A stretch of 64,000 nt of DNA from JAJXZP01 sp963787185 (GCA_963787185.1 CAWBCC010000020.1:193496-257495); one strand, 5' to 3'. Shown: positions 16,388-25,708, numbered from the stretch's first letter. Numbers and translations are program-made. The notes: a model not told the origin generated them from the letters alone.

Positions 16388-17191
16388 ATGATACCCATAG
16401 AAAGGCTCGCCAAGCTTTCGCCTCGCCACCGGATGCGCAAGGCCGCCCTGGTTCTGGGCGAGATCGAGCGCTCGCTCCTGCGCGAAGGGGATGACGCCGA
16501 GTCCGTCGGCGACTACGCGAGGCGGCTGGGAGGCCTCGTCGCCGCGGATTCGGAGACCGAAGCTGCGGCTCTCCGGCAGGCCCGAGAGCTGGTGCTGGCG
16601 CCTTCGGAAGGCGGGGCGCTTCTCAGGGCCGTGGACGCGCTGCGGCATGCCCTGCTGGCGGCGACGGGCCAGGCGCCCGCCGACTGGGATCTCATAGACT
16701 CCCGCGACGGCCTTCCGGATCGGGCTTCCAGACGGGTTCGCCCCGGCCTTCGGGTCTACGTCGAGGACCTTCGCTCCCCCTTCAACGTCGGATCCCTGTT
16801 CCGCAGCGCCGACGCATTCGGGATCGAGGAGATCATTCTTTCGCCTTTCGCCGCGGACCCGAACCACCCCCGCTCGCAACGAAGCGCCATGGGGGCCCTG
16901 GGACTAGTTCCGTGGCGCCGTGCCGGCCTCGAGGCTCTACGCGGACATGACCCGGTCTTCGCCCTCGAGCTAGGGGGCTCCCCCCTCACCGACTTCCCCT
17001 TTCCGAAGCGAGGGATCGTCGTCATAGGCTCGGAAGAGCTGGGCGTCTCGCCCGAAGCCCTCGCTCTCTGTTCTTACGGCAAGGTATCCATCCCCATGAC
17101 CGGAGCCAAGGGTTCCCTTAACGCTTCGGTGGCCTTCGGCATCCTCATGTACGCGTGGACGAGCTTCCTCGATGCCGCGATTCGCGTTTGA
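16388..17191 (+). CDS. SpoU/TrmH family RNA 2'-O-methyltransferase
   Basis: This 267-residue protein has an N-terminal helical extension of about 110 residues and a C-terminal SPOUT domain. Motif 1 is VYVEDLRSPFNVGSLFRSAD with the catalytic Arg and conserved Asn; motif 2 is IVVIGSEELGVSPEAL; motif 3 is VSIPMTGAKGSLNASVAFGI. These form the trefoil-knot SAM site. The target (tRNA or 23S rRNA ribose) cannot be assigned. ATG at 16388 is the start at which charge pattern and codon use begin; the much longer open frame upstream overlaps the Fe-ADH-like gene and is spurious. It follows that gene by 26 nt and is probably co-transcribed. Confidence 0.85.
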   Translation: MIPIERLAKLSPRHRMRKAALVLGEIERSLLREGDDAESVGDYARRLGGLVAADSETEAAALRQARELVLAPSEGGALLRAVDALRHALLAATGQAPADWDLIDSRDGLPDRASRRVRPGLRVYVEDLRSPFNVGSLFRSADAFGIEEIILSPFAADPNHPRSQRSAMGALGLVPWRRAGLEALRGHDPVFALELGGSPLTDFPFPKRGIVVIGSEELGVSPEALALCSYGKVSIPMTGAKGSLNASVAFGILMYAWTSFLDAAIRV

Positions 17192-17216
17192 CCGATCACG
17201 GATCAGCGGCTATACT
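17188..17216 (+). promoter_or_regulatory. Strong sigma-70 promoter of the ABC ATPase gene
   Basis: TTGACC and TATACT are separated by exactly 17 nt. Unlike many neighbours this gene has a leader of about 30 nt with a good AGGGAGGA ribosome-binding site. The -35 overlaps the preceding stop codon. Confidence 0.7.
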
Positions 17217-17251
17217 CGTTTTCACTAACATAACCCCATAGGGAGGATTCC

Positions 17252-18376
<1,125 letters not shown>

Positions 18377-18431
18377 ACATCCACCAGAGGTTTTTCCCGT
18401 AACATGTCGGAGGGGCCGCGGCGGGCCGTCC

Positions 18432-18460
18432 TTGCGAGGGTCCGCCGCTTCGTCTATAGT
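18432..18460 (+). promoter_or_regulatory. Sigma-70 promoter, leaderless type
   Basis: TTGCGA and TATAGT are separated by 17 nt. The -10 ends 7 nt before the ATG at 18468. Confidence 0.6.
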
Positions 18461-18467
18461 TACGCAG

Positions 18468-20162
18468 ATGTCAAATACGATCGCTGATCGCGTCGTCGAG
18501 TCGATTCAGGAGACCGGGCGCATCGAGCGCGAGAGCGAGCAGATCTACCTCGCGCTTGGGCGTCTCTTCCCGCAGCTGGCCTCGGAACTGACCAAGAGCG
18601 TCGATAATGCGGAGCGTTCGCTTGCGGGTATCCATGCCTTTTTGTCCGACGGCTCAGCGGCCCGCCGAAGCGGATCGGACGGGCGGCAAGACGATTCGGG
18701 CGCTTTTTTCCGCTCCCTTCACGACCGCGATTCGGCCTTTCTGACGCGCATAAACGACAGCATCGAACGTCTCGGCTCGCTCGACGAGGTGATCGCCCGG
18801 GTCCGGTCCGATTCCGAGGAGATGGAGATCATTTCGCTCAACGCCATGACGGCCGCTCTCAAGTCGGGGAACGAGGGCAAGGCCTTTTCGGTCATCACGG
18901 ACGAGCTGAAGCGTCTTTCCGGAAGCACGATCGGTCTAACCGAAACGGTGACCGAGCGCGGACGCTCCCTCCTCGAATCCTTTGCCAGTCTTCGCTCCGG
19001 TCTCGCCGATCTCGACGCTTTCCGTCGCGACTATTTCGCGGCCCTGGACGAAACACTGACCAATGGCTTCAACGAGGTCGAACGGGATGCGCTCTCCGCC
19101 GCGGACTTCTTTTCGGAGCTCCTGACCGAGGCAAGGCGGGTGGGCCGGCCCGTGACGAGGGTCATGCAGGAGATTCAGTTACAGGACATCGTGCGCCAGT
19201 CGCTGCAGCACATCGCCATTTCGCTGCACGAGGCGGAGTCCGCCGCAAGTGCCGACGGCGATTCCGCCTTCGTCGCCGCGGTTATCGACCTTTCCCGGAA
19301 CCTGCTCGATGATGTGGGCCAGAAGCTCGGCTCCAGCGCCGATTCGTTCGGCCGGGACATGGAGGATGTCAGGACGATAGTCGAAACCTGCGAAAAGCGC
19401 CGCGCCGATTATCTTGCGACGGCGATCCGCGCCTCCAGAGTCGATTCCGGCAGGCTCTCGGAAGGTTCGGCGCGGTATCTATCGCTCAAACGCGGGGTCA
19501 TCTCGACGGCACGGCGGCTGGCCGACCAGGTGCGCGGTCTCGACGAGAGTTTCAGGGGCATATCCGCGCTGCTGTCGCGATTCCAAACCATCGTCGTCGC
19601 CTCGAGAATCGAGGTTGCCAAGACTCGGCGACTGCAGAATGTGGCCACTACGGTCGGGGGCATGATCGAGCTCACCGCCCGCATCGAATCGGATGTCGGC
19701 GGGGCCATGGGGACCACCAAGGAATTCATCAAGGTGGCCATCGCGGCGATCGCCGAATACTCCGCCGACGACGACGAGGCGGGCGAGAAACTCGCTCTCG
19801 CGCTCGGCAAGGTGGAGTCGGACGCCGCACTCCTCGACAGGGCGGGCGACTCGGTCAAAGTCCAGATCGAAGGATTCACGCTCTATACCCAAGCCTTCAT
19901 TGCGCATCTGACCGAGGCCCGGAAGGATCTGGTCAGGCTGGGGGAGCTCGCGGAGCAGCTCGCCTCGGTCCGCTCCGACCTCGGGGGGCTTCTCGGCGAC
20001 CTGCGCTACGAACCCGGGGCCGTGATCGCGGGCGAGCACGGCGAGCGGCTCCGCAAAATGGTGGAGCGATTCACCATCTTCACGCACAAGAAGACGGCGG
20101 GAGAAATCGGCAACTTCGCGGTCGAGGCGGGAAGCGACGCCGGCGATGTCACGCTGTTCTAG
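18468..20162 (+). CDS. Soluble methyl-accepting chemotaxis-like protein
   Basis: The 564-residue protein has no transmembrane segment and is predicted to be almost entirely helical. Residues near 120-155 (EIISLNAMTAALKSGNEGKA, then VITDELKRLSGSTIGLTE) match the MCP signalling hairpin (consensus ISLNA-x-IEAARAGE-x-G-x-GFAVVA-x-EI), but with divergent residues. A second block, MQEIQLQDIVRQSLQHIAIS near 228-247, resembles the MCP/CheX-linked QDITRQRLEHV pattern. A cytoplasmic chemoreceptor or CheA-linked signalling protein is therefore likely. It is followed by cheD 20 nt downstream, which supports a chemotaxis role. An upstream in-frame start at 18432 lies inside the promoter. Confidence 0.72.
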   Translation: MSNTIADRVVESIQETGRIERESEQIYLALGRLFPQLASELTKSVDNAERSLAGIHAFLSDGSAARRSGSDGRQDDSGAFFRSLHDRDSAFLTRINDSIERLGSLDEVIARVRSDSEEMEIISLNAMTAALKSGNEGKAFSVITDELKRLSGSTIGLTETVTERGRSLLESFASLRSGLADLDAFRRDYFAALDETLTNGFNEVERDALSAADFFSELLTEARRVGRPVTRVMQEIQLQDIVRQSLQHIAISLHEAESAASADGDSAFVAAVIDLSRNLLDDVGQKLGSSADSFGRDMEDVRTIVETCEKRRADYLATAIRASRVDSGRLSEGSARYLSLKRGVISTARRLADQVRGLDESFRGISALLSRFQTIVVASRIEVAKTRRLQNVATTVGGMIELTARIESDVGGAMGTTKEFIKVAIAAIAEYSADDDEAGEKLALALGKVESDAALLDRAGDSVKVQIEGFTLYTQAFIAHLTEARKDLVRLGELAEQLASVRSDLGGLLGDLRYEPGAVIAGEHGERLRKMVERFTIFTHKKTAGEIGNFAVEAGSDAGDVTLF

Positions 20163-20182
20163 GGCTCCGGAGGTCTCCGAGC

Positions 20183-20770
20183 TTGTTCTGGCATAAGCTC
20201 TCTCGATTCGACCAGCAGGTGGTCACCATCCATCCGGGAGAGTTCTACGCGACCCGGAAGGACGCGATAATATCGACGGTGTTGGGCTCCTGCGTCTCGG
20301 TCGGCCTCTTCGACTCCGTCTCCGGGATCGGCGGACTCAACCATTTCATGCTTCCCGGCGAGATGCAAAGGGAAGAGCTCATCGTAAATCCCAACGCGCG
20401 TTACGGCATGTACGCCATGGAACTGCTCATAAACGAGCTCTTGAAGATGGGCCTGCCGAAGGCCTGCATGAAGGCCAAGATATTCGGCGGAGGCTCCGTT
20501 CTGCGGCTGCCCGACGGGTCCGCCACCAGGATACCGCGCAGCAATGTGGACTTCGCCTTCGAATATCTGCGCAAGGAATCCATTCCCGTGCTCGCGTCGG
20601 ACGTCGGAGGGCTCCTGCCGAGGAAGATCTACTTTTTTCCCCGAACGGGCCGCGTGCTTCTCAAACGAATAGGAGGCGCCGTGGCCGGTCTCGTGGAGCG
20701 GGAGGAAGAGACCTACCTGGAAGGGATCCTCTCTTCGCCCGGCGAGGGCTCGATCACATTGTTCCGCTGA
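20183..20770 (+). CDS. cheD: Chemoreceptor glutamine deamidase CheD
   Basis: CheD deamidates specific Gln residues on chemoreceptors and in some species interacts with CheC. The 195-residue product has the catalytic Cys37 in STVLGSCVSVGLFD and His54 in GGLNHFMLP, with the conserved Thr region further on (RIPRSNVDFAFEYL). AKIFGGGSVL and DVGGLLPRKIYFFPRTGRV are family blocks. The start is a TTG with GGAGG 9 nt upstream; no ATG fits. It is co-directional with the MCP-like gene and likely acts on it or on receptors elsewhere in the genome. Confidence 0.9.
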   Translation: MFWHKLSRFDQQVVTIHPGEFYATRKDAIISTVLGSCVSVGLFDSVSGIGGLNHFMLPGEMQREELIVNPNARYGMYAMELLINELLKMGLPKACMKAKIFGGGSVLRLPDGSATRIPRSNVDFAFEYLRKESIPVLASDVGGLLPRKIYFFPRTGRVLLKRIGGAVAGLVEREEETYLEGILSSPGEGSITLFR

Positions 20771-20794
20771 GGGGTGATCCGGGCGGGTCCGAGT

Positions 20795-20908
20795 CTATTC
20801 GGCCGCGCTCTTCGAGTCCTTCTTGGCCTTCTTCTCGGCTCGTTTTTCCTTGAGCGACTTCTGGGCCTTTTTCTTTTCCTCGCCCTTCTGTTTGTCTTGC
20901 GATTTCAC
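20795..20908 (-). CDS. 37-residue Lys/Glu-rich small protein
   Basis: A short reading frame with start GTG at 20908 and stop TAG encodes 37 residues, beginning MKSQDKQKGEEKKK and containing SLKEKRAEKKAKK. Roughly two fifths are Lys or Arg. Support for it being real: GGAGG lies 7 nt before the start, and a sigma-70 promoter lies about 40 nt upstream. It should be a single charged helix with no fold-defining hydrophobic core, so RNA or nucleic-acid binding is plausible but unproven. It is convergent with cheD. Confidence 0.6.
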   Translation of the reverse strand: MKSQDKQKGEEKKKAQKSLKEKRAEKKAKKDSKSAAE

Positions 20909-20944
20909 GATTCGTCCTCCTGCGCCGCTGGCGCACACGTCTAT

Positions 20945-20972
20945 ATTGTAGCCCGAGGGCCCAAGTTTTCAA
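20945..20972 (-). promoter_or_regulatory. Sigma-70 promoter for the 37-residue protein
   Basis: On the minus strand TTGAAA and TACAAT are separated by 16 nt, and a GGAGG-containing leader leads into the small gene. Confidence 0.6.
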
Positions 20973-21044
20973 GCGCCTCGACCGAGAGTGTCGCGCAACG
21001 CGCTACTCCTCGCCCGGTCCGGGATCGAGGCGGTACGAACGGGA

Positions 21045-21956
21045 TCAGATGAAGGCCCCCCCGTCCATGAAGCGCTCCTCGATGCGGGCGGAGTCGCCCT
21101 CGGGCAGATACACTCGCGAAAAGGGCGGCACGGAGTGGGTCAGCCAGACATTGCCCCCGATGACCGATCCGCGGCCGACCACCGTGCGCCCCCCCAGAAT
21201 CGTCGCGCCCGAGTAGATCGTCACCTCGTCCTCGATCGTAGGATGGCGCTTGACGTCGCCCTCTTCTTTGCGCACCGAAAGCGCGCCGATCGTCACGCCC
21301 TGGTATAGCTTCACATCGTCGCCGATGATCGCCGTCTCGCCGACCACGACGCCCGTGCCGTGATCTATGAAGAAGCGTTTGCCGATGGTCGCGCCCGGAT
21401 GAATGTCTATGCCGGTCCTACCGTGGACGTATTCGCTCATCATGCGCGGAATGAGGGGGAGGCCCTCGGCCCAGAAAAAGTGGGCAATGCGATGCGCGAC
21501 CACTGCGTCGAGTCCGGGATAGGCCAGGATGACCTCTTCTATCGTCTTGGCCGCCGGATCGCCGCGGAAGGCGGCTGCCACGTCCTCCAGCACCAGGGAA
21601 CGGATGCCGGGCAAGGCATCGAAGAAATTGAGCACGAGGTCCCTCGCCTCGATGTCGCAGGCCGCGGGGCAGCCGCTCTCTCCCGCGATCCTGTGCTTGT
21701 ACTCGAGACTTTTCCGCGTCTCTCGCGTGAGCACCTTGGCGGCGCGGTGCACGAGCTCCCCGGCTACGAAGGGAATGTTGGCTTCGTCGATGCTCTGATC
21801 CTCGCGAAATCCGGGAAACACGAGGGTCTGAATGTCGGCGAGAGCGGCCACTACGGCCTCCCGGCTGGGCAGATTGGAGCCGGCGGCGTGATTGACACCT
21901 CCCTCGCTGACGTAGGAATCGAGGAGTGCGTCTATCGAACGATCGAGTGCATCCAT
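21045..21956 (-). CDS. cysE: Serine O-acetyltransferase, EpsC/CysE family
   Basis: The enzyme acetylates serine with acetyl-CoA as the first step of cysteine synthesis. The 303-residue product has the long N-terminal helical domain of the EpsC type and a C-terminal left-handed beta-helix: SEYVHGRTGIDIHPGATIGK, FFIDHGTGVVVGETAIIGDD with the catalytic Asp-His pair, YQGVTIGALS and hexapeptide repeats to VIGGNVWLTHSVPP. The usual C-terminal feedback tail ends in DGGAFI, so inhibition by cysteine through a terminal Ile is possible. It is 12 nt downstream of galK and likely in the same transcript, which is not a functional pairing I recognise. Confidence 0.9.
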   Translation of the reverse strand: MDALDRSIDALLDSYVSEGGVNHAAGSNLPSREAVVAALADIQTLVFPGFREDQSIDEANIPFVAGELVHRAAKVLTRETRKSLEYKHRIAGESGCPAACDIEARDLVLNFFDALPGIRSLVLEDVAAAFRGDPAAKTIEEVILAYPGLDAVVAHRIAHFFWAEGLPLIPRMMSEYVHGRTGIDIHPGATIGKRFFIDHGTGVVVGETAIIGDDVKLYQGVTIGALSVRKEEGDVKRHPTIEDEVTIYSGATILGGRTVVGRGSVIGGNVWLTHSVPPFSRVYLPEGDSARIEERFMDGGAFI

Positions 21957-21968
21957 GCTTCCGCGCCT

Positions 21969-23264
21969 TCAAAGCACGCGGACCGCGCCGCGTCTGCGCA
22001 CGACGAGGGGCAGTACGCAGCCTTCGCCGAAATAGCGTTCCATGAGCTCGACGTACCCGGGAAGGAGCTTTCGCGGCAGATAGGCCTGTATGGTCCCCGC
22101 GAATCCGCCGCCGTGAACGCGCCATGCTCCCTTCCGGCCTATGAAATCGGCGCTGAGGGCGAGGGCGACAGGAAGCCCCTGCTCGCGCGGGTTCTCCGGA
22201 GGATAGAGATTCTGCAAGAGGCGCCAGGACGAGTCTCCCGATTTTTTCACCTGCTTGAGGTAGGCGCCCAGGTCGTCGGCCTGGAGCGCCTCCGACATGC
22301 GGACGACGCGCCGGTCGTCGCCGATGAAGTGGAGAGCGCGAAGAAAAGCGCGGTCGCCGCAGCTCGAGCGTATCTCCGGACCCCGGGCGACGATCTGCAC
22401 CGCATCGATATCGCGGAGCTCCGAGGCGCCGAGGAGTTCCGCGACCGTCCTCATTTCGGCGGGGATCGCGGCATAGTCGGCGGTGAGGTCGGCGTGGCTG
22501 CCGCCCGTGTTCACCACGACGAGAGCGTAGCCCTCGGCTTCGAAGTCGTAGTCTATCCGCCGCACGAGCGGTTCCGAGGGGTCCGCGAAATCGATCTCCG
22601 CTATCCCTCCGACTGCGCTCGCCGTCTGGTCCATCAGTCCGCAGGGTTTCCCGAAATAGACGTTTTCGGCGAACTGGCCTATCTTCGCGATATCGAGAAG
22701 GGAGAGCCTGGCCCCGCCCAGGTCGGCCATGACCGTACCGAGAAGCACCTCGATGGAGGCCGAGCTCGACAGCCCCGAGCCCGGAAGCACGAGAGAGTGG
22801 ACGCGCCCGACGAAGCCCCGCGGGGCGACCCCTCGATCGGCGAGTCCCCGGGCCACGCCGCGTATGAGCGACTCGGTCGAGCCGCGCTCCTCCGGGCGCG
22901 GCTCGAGCTTCGAGACGTCGACCTCGATCGGCCGCGCGTACCCTTCGGAAAGCAGCCGGACGCGGTCGTCGGAGCTCGCCGTCACGCAGGCGACCGCGTC
23001 GAGCCTGACCGCGGCGCAGAGCACGCGGCCGCGGTTGTGGTCGGTGTGATTGCCGCCGAGCTCGGTCCTGCCCGGAGCCGAGTAGAAACGAAGCTCGCTC
23101 CCCGGAGAGGAGCCATTCGCCGCGATGTCGCGCAGGACGAGCTCGGCGAGCCGATCGTAGCGGAGGGCGGCCGAGTCGGCTCCGGACGCGCCATAAAGTT
23201 CGGCCAGGTTTTTCCGTGCGGCCTTGCCGGCGAATCGGCCGCGACTTTCCTTCTTATCCGACAT
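21969..23264 (-). CDS. galK: Galactokinase
   Basis: GHMP-family kinase that phosphorylates galactose in the Leloir pathway. The 431-residue product shows the galactokinase signature GRTELGGNHTDHNRG, the ATP-binding LPGSGLSSSASIEVLLG, ENVYFGKPCGLMDQTASAVG, and the C-terminal WRVHGGGFAGTIQAYLP. Asn and Asp in GGNHTDHN bind the sugar. ATG at 23264 is chosen because CAGGAG precedes it by 6 nt; an ATG at 23351 adds 29 residues with little charge order. About 50 residues longer than E. coli GalK, mostly in an N-terminal extension (KAARKNLAELYGASGADSAA). No other gal genes adjoin. Confidence 0.9.
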   Translation of the reverse strand: MSDKKESRGRFAGKAARKNLAELYGASGADSAALRYDRLAELVLRDIAANGSSPGSELRFYSAPGRTELGGNHTDHNRGRVLCAAVRLDAVACVTASSDDRVRLLSEGYARPIEVDVSKLEPRPEERGSTESLIRGVARGLADRGVAPRGFVGRVHSLVLPGSGLSSSASIEVLLGTVMADLGGARLSLLDIAKIGQFAENVYFGKPCGLMDQTASAVGGIAEIDFADPSEPLVRRIDYDFEAEGYALVVVNTGGSHADLTADYAAIPAEMRTVAELLGASELRDIDAVQIVARGPEIRSSCGDRAFLRALHFIGDDRRVVRMSEALQADDLGAYLKQVKKSGDSSWRLLQNLYPPENPREQGLPVALALSADFIGRKGAWRVHGGGFAGTIQAYLPRKLLPGYVELMERYFGEGCVLPLVVRRRGAVRVL

Positions 23265-23424
23265 CGTCGACTCCTGGGCGTAGAGCATGTTTGGGAAATG
23301 CAGGCGATTTATGGCGGCACTTTCAAAATGCCGCATCGCAGAACGGTTCATATTTTAACGGAAAGCTTCTTTCAGGGAAAGCATGGGTTCGAGGCAGGCA
23401 TAGGGAAAACTTAGGCCCATTCGT

Positions 23425-23453
23425 TTGACAAGGTCGGCGGTCTGACGTATGGT
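23425..23453 (+). promoter_or_regulatory. Consensus-like sigma-70 promoter
   Basis: TTGACA and TATGGT are separated by 17 nt. It gives a leader of about 55 nt with GGGAGG before the ATG at 23514. Confidence 0.65.
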
Positions 23454-23513
23454 GAACTTGTCCCCAGACAAGTCGCCGGGCCGGTATCGCTAGTCGCCGG
23501 GAGGTAGAAGCCT

Positions 23514-24029
23514 ATGATGCTGAACAGCCTTGAAGACATCCTCGCGGGTGCGGCGCCGGACATCGGCCGCCGCTGGCTCTATAAGCTACGGGGAGAGAAG
23601 AGCCTCAAGGGCATGAATCAACTCGTCGACGCCGAACTCCTGTCCGTGCACGAATCGGTGATGCATATCCTGGCCGGCTGGTTCGATCACAGCCTCGACA
23701 AGAACCTGATCGGCGCCTTCTTCGTGATGATGGGCAAAGAGTACTGCGCCCAGGGTATACCGCTCTCCGAGCTCACCTTCGCGATCCGGTTGGACAGGAA
23801 ATCCGTATCGGAGCATCTGATCGAGAATACGGTGGTCGAGGGGGCGTCGCGGATGTACACGCTCATGGCGGCCTGCGACGAACTGTCCGAGTTTTTCATG
23901 CTCGGCGCCTATTACTTGTCCAAAGGCTACCTCGAAGAGACCTTTCTCCGGATAAGAAATTGCGAAGATATACCCGAGGACATATTGACCAAGTACTTCA
24001 AGGACGATTTCTTCTTTAAGGCAGATTGA
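23514..24029 (+). CDS. Helical protein, possibly RsbRD N-terminal-domain-like
   Basis: The 171-residue product appears all-helical and cytoplasmic. The start LEDILAGAAPDIGRRWLYKL resembles the N-terminal domain of RsbRD-type stressosome or sensor proteins, in which an N-terminal helix bundle opens with a similar 'W' motif, but I would not assign it from sequence alone. Central blocks are ILAGWFDHSLDKNLIGAFFV and LSELTFAIRLDRKSVSEHLI. There is no kinase, STAS or DNA-binding motif, so it may be a stand-alone sensory domain. It stands alone with a good promoter and precedes the ATP synthase locus. Confidence 0.5.
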   Translation: MMLNSLEDILAGAAPDIGRRWLYKLRGEKSLKGMNQLVDAELLSVHESVMHILAGWFDHSLDKNLIGAFFVMMGKEYCAQGIPLSELTFAIRLDRKSVSEHLIENTVVEGASRMYTLMAACDELSEFFMLGAYYLSKGYLEETFLRIRNCEDIPEDILTKYFKDDFFFKAD

Positions 24030-24064
24030 GGTTTTCCCGGAAGTAAGAGTATTTTAAGAAAACC
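24030..24064 (+). terminator. Weak stem-loop after the helical protein gene
   Basis: GGTTTTC (24030-24036) pairs with GAAAACC (24058-24064) across a 21-nt loop. There is no strong T-run, so this is only a candidate. Confidence 0.3.
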
Positions 24065-24120
24065 CCCATTGAATGAATTTTTAAAAGTGGCTATTTTATC
24101 GATTGGTTTCGCATTTGGTT

Positions 24121-24137
24121 CGGTTTCTTAGAAACCG
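24121..24137. repeat. 17-bp perfect palindrome upstream of the ATP synthase promoter
   Basis: CGGTTTC-TTA-GAAACCG forms a 7-bp stem with a 3-nt loop. It ends 7 nt before the predicted -35 of the atp operon. It could be a terminator stem without a T-run or a regulator site. Confidence 0.4.
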
Positions 24138-24144
24138 TATGCAG

Positions 24145-24172
24145 TTGCCCCAGTCCAAGAGTTCCCTATATG
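24145..24172 (+). promoter_or_regulatory. Candidate promoter of the ATP synthase operon
   Basis: TTGCCC and TATATG are separated by 16 nt. It lies about 100 nt before the first gene, and 8 nt before an in-frame ATG at 24181. Confidence 0.45.
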
Positions 24173-24270
24173 ATGCGCGCATGGTATGGGAGCTTGAAGC
24201 GACGAGGCCTTCCTTTCGGTTGATTCACGATCGGCATCGAGAGGCTTGCGGTGCCCATAGAGGCAGGTTC

Positions 24271-24702
24271 ATGAACGAGGGCTTTTTCGCGAAGGGAATC
24301 GGATCCTGGATCGGTGATGCGATTCCGCGCCTTTCCCTGACAATTCTCCCCATAGGGCATCTTCTACTATGCGTGGCGGCTCTCGCCTTCTCCTACAAGG
24401 CCGCGCTGGCCGTTTTCGCGGTTTCGCTCGTTTCGCTTCTTCGCTATCTCGTGCTCGCCTCGTTCGCGGCCTCCATCGGACGTCGAAGGAGTCTTGTCGC
24501 GGTCGTCGAGGCGAGCCTCTGGCTTCTTTCCTTCGCGGGACTGGCCGCGGCCATCGTGGTCGTTTCCCGGGTGGCCCACGAGGCCCTGCTCTGGGCCGCC
24601 GCGGCCGCCTGTCTCGGGCCGCTCCTCGTCACGCTGTTGGCGATATTCGCGGGCGGTCGTGCGATCGCCGGAAATCACGACACGGTCGGAGGCGCGCGAT
24701 GA
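24271..24702 (+). CDS. Small membrane protein at the head of the atp operon (AtpI-like by position)
   Basis: About 143 residues with four hydrophobic helices (LSLTILPIGHLLLCVAALAF; ALAVFAVSLVSLLRYLVLAS; ASLWLLSFAGLAAAIVVVS; ALLWAAAAACLGPLLVTLLA). The size, topology and position directly before atpB match AtpI/subunit I, which helps c-ring assembly, although I see no diagnostic AtpI motif. Its TGA overlaps the atpB ATG, so coupling is certain. The ATG at 24271 has AGAGGCAGG before it. An in-frame ATG at 24181 lies 8 nt after a -10 and would add 30 residues with atypical codons. Confidence 0.6.
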   Translation: MNEGFFAKGIGSWIGDAIPRLSLTILPIGHLLLCVAALAFSYKAALAVFAVSLVSLLRYLVLASFAASIGRRRSLVAVVEASLWLLSFAGLAAAIVVVSRVAHEALLWAAAAACLGPLLVTLLAIFAGGRAIAGNHDTVGGAR

Positions 24703-25439
24703 GCGGCGGCACCGCCCCGACCAGCATAAGCGATCGCATCACCGAAGCGATCTCGATCAAGACGGTTTTCACGATTCACGCATTCGGGTTATCCATCCCG
24801 ATATCGGATACGGTGGTCGCCACGTGGATCGTCATAGCCATAATATTCCTGCTGGGCGTTCTCGCGACGAGACGGCTCAAAGAGGTTCCCTCCAAGCCCC
24901 AGGTGCTCATGGAAGCCTTCGTGGGCTTCGTCAACCGCATCGCCGAAGAGAACCTCGGGCATCATTGGAGAAGCTTCGCGGCCTTCCTGGGTGCGATCTT
25001 CACTTTCCTGATCATCGCCAACCTGGCTCCGCTCGTGACGCCGGTGGGGGGCTTCGGTTTCGAGCCGCCTTTCATCATCAGGCCGCTTACGCGCGATATA
25101 AATATTACTGCAGCATTCGCCGTCGTCGTCATCCTGACAGTCTTCGCCGCAAGCTTCCGCTACAAGGGCGTGGGCGGCTTCCTGAAAAGCCTCGTCAGCC
25201 CCATGCCGTTCATGCTCCCGTTCAATCTGATGGAATATCTCATAAAGCCCTTCTCGCTCGCGCTCCGGCTTTTCGGCAATATCCTCGGCGCGTACATCAT
25301 CATGCAGCTCATCGAGGCGGTCGTGCCCGTCGTGATGCCGCCGATTTTCTCGCTCTACTTCGATCTTTTCGACGGCCTTATCCAGGCGGTCGTATTCTCA
25401 TTCCTTTCGACGATCTACATCGCCGAGGCTATCGAATAG
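24699..25439 (+). CDS. atpB: F-type ATP synthase subunit a
   Basis: Subunit a forms the proton half-channels next to the c-ring. The 246-residue product has the family arrangement of about five or six helices. The essential Arg is in PFSLALRLFGNILGAYIIMQ, followed by a final helix SLYFDLFDGLIQAVVFSFLS and the terminal YIAEAIE. The N-terminal block SIKTVFTIHAFGLSIPISDT fits the periplasmic end. It overlaps the preceding membrane protein gene by 4 nt. Confidence 0.93.
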   Translation: MSGGTAPTSISDRITEAISIKTVFTIHAFGLSIPISDTVVATWIVIAIIFLLGVLATRRLKEVPSKPQVLMEAFVGFVNRIAEENLGHHWRSFAAFLGAIFTFLIIANLAPLVTPVGGFGFEPPFIIRPLTRDINITAAFAVVVILTVFAASFRYKGVGGFLKSLVSPMPFMLPFNLMEYLIKPFSLALRLFGNILGAYIIMQLIEAVVPVVMPPIFSLYFDLFDGLIQAVVFSFLSTIYIAEAIE

Positions 25440-25448
25440 GGAGGAATC

Positions 25449-25673
25449 ATGGACTTTCATTTTGCGGCATTGATCGGGGCCGGCATGGCCGTCATGACCG
25501 GTCTGGGGGCCGGCATCGGCATCGGTCTGGCGACCGGCAAGACGTCGGAAGCCATCGCGCGCCAGCCCGAGGCTTCGGGCAAGATCCAAGGCGCGTTCAT
25601 CATCGGTATAGCCCTCGCCGAGGCCACCGCCATCTACGGCCTCGTCGTGGCGCTCCTCCTCCTCTTCAAATAA
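25449..25673 (+). CDS. atpE: F-type ATP synthase subunit c
   Basis: This 74-residue two-helix hairpin forms the rotating c-ring. The ion-binding Glu58 is in GIALAEATAIYGLVVALLLL, and the polar loop is ARQPEASGKI. The residue aligned with the Na+-ligand Gln32 of Ilyobacter is Ile25 (GIGIGLATGK), and the Ser after Glu is Ala, so the Na+-binding set is incomplete and H+ coupling is predicted. GGGAGG lies just before the ATG at 25449. Confidence 0.93.
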   Translation: MDFHFAALIGAGMAVMTGLGAGIGIGLATGKTSEAIARQPEASGKIQGAFIIGIALAEATAIYGLVVALLLLFK

Positions 25674-25708
25674 GGAAGAGCGGCACAGAGACTTCGGAGG
25701 GTTCAGCA

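Noticed and set aside
23280..23410. tRNA-like GGGTTCGAGG segment near 23385
   Set aside because: No cloverleaf arms or CCA end can be built around it.
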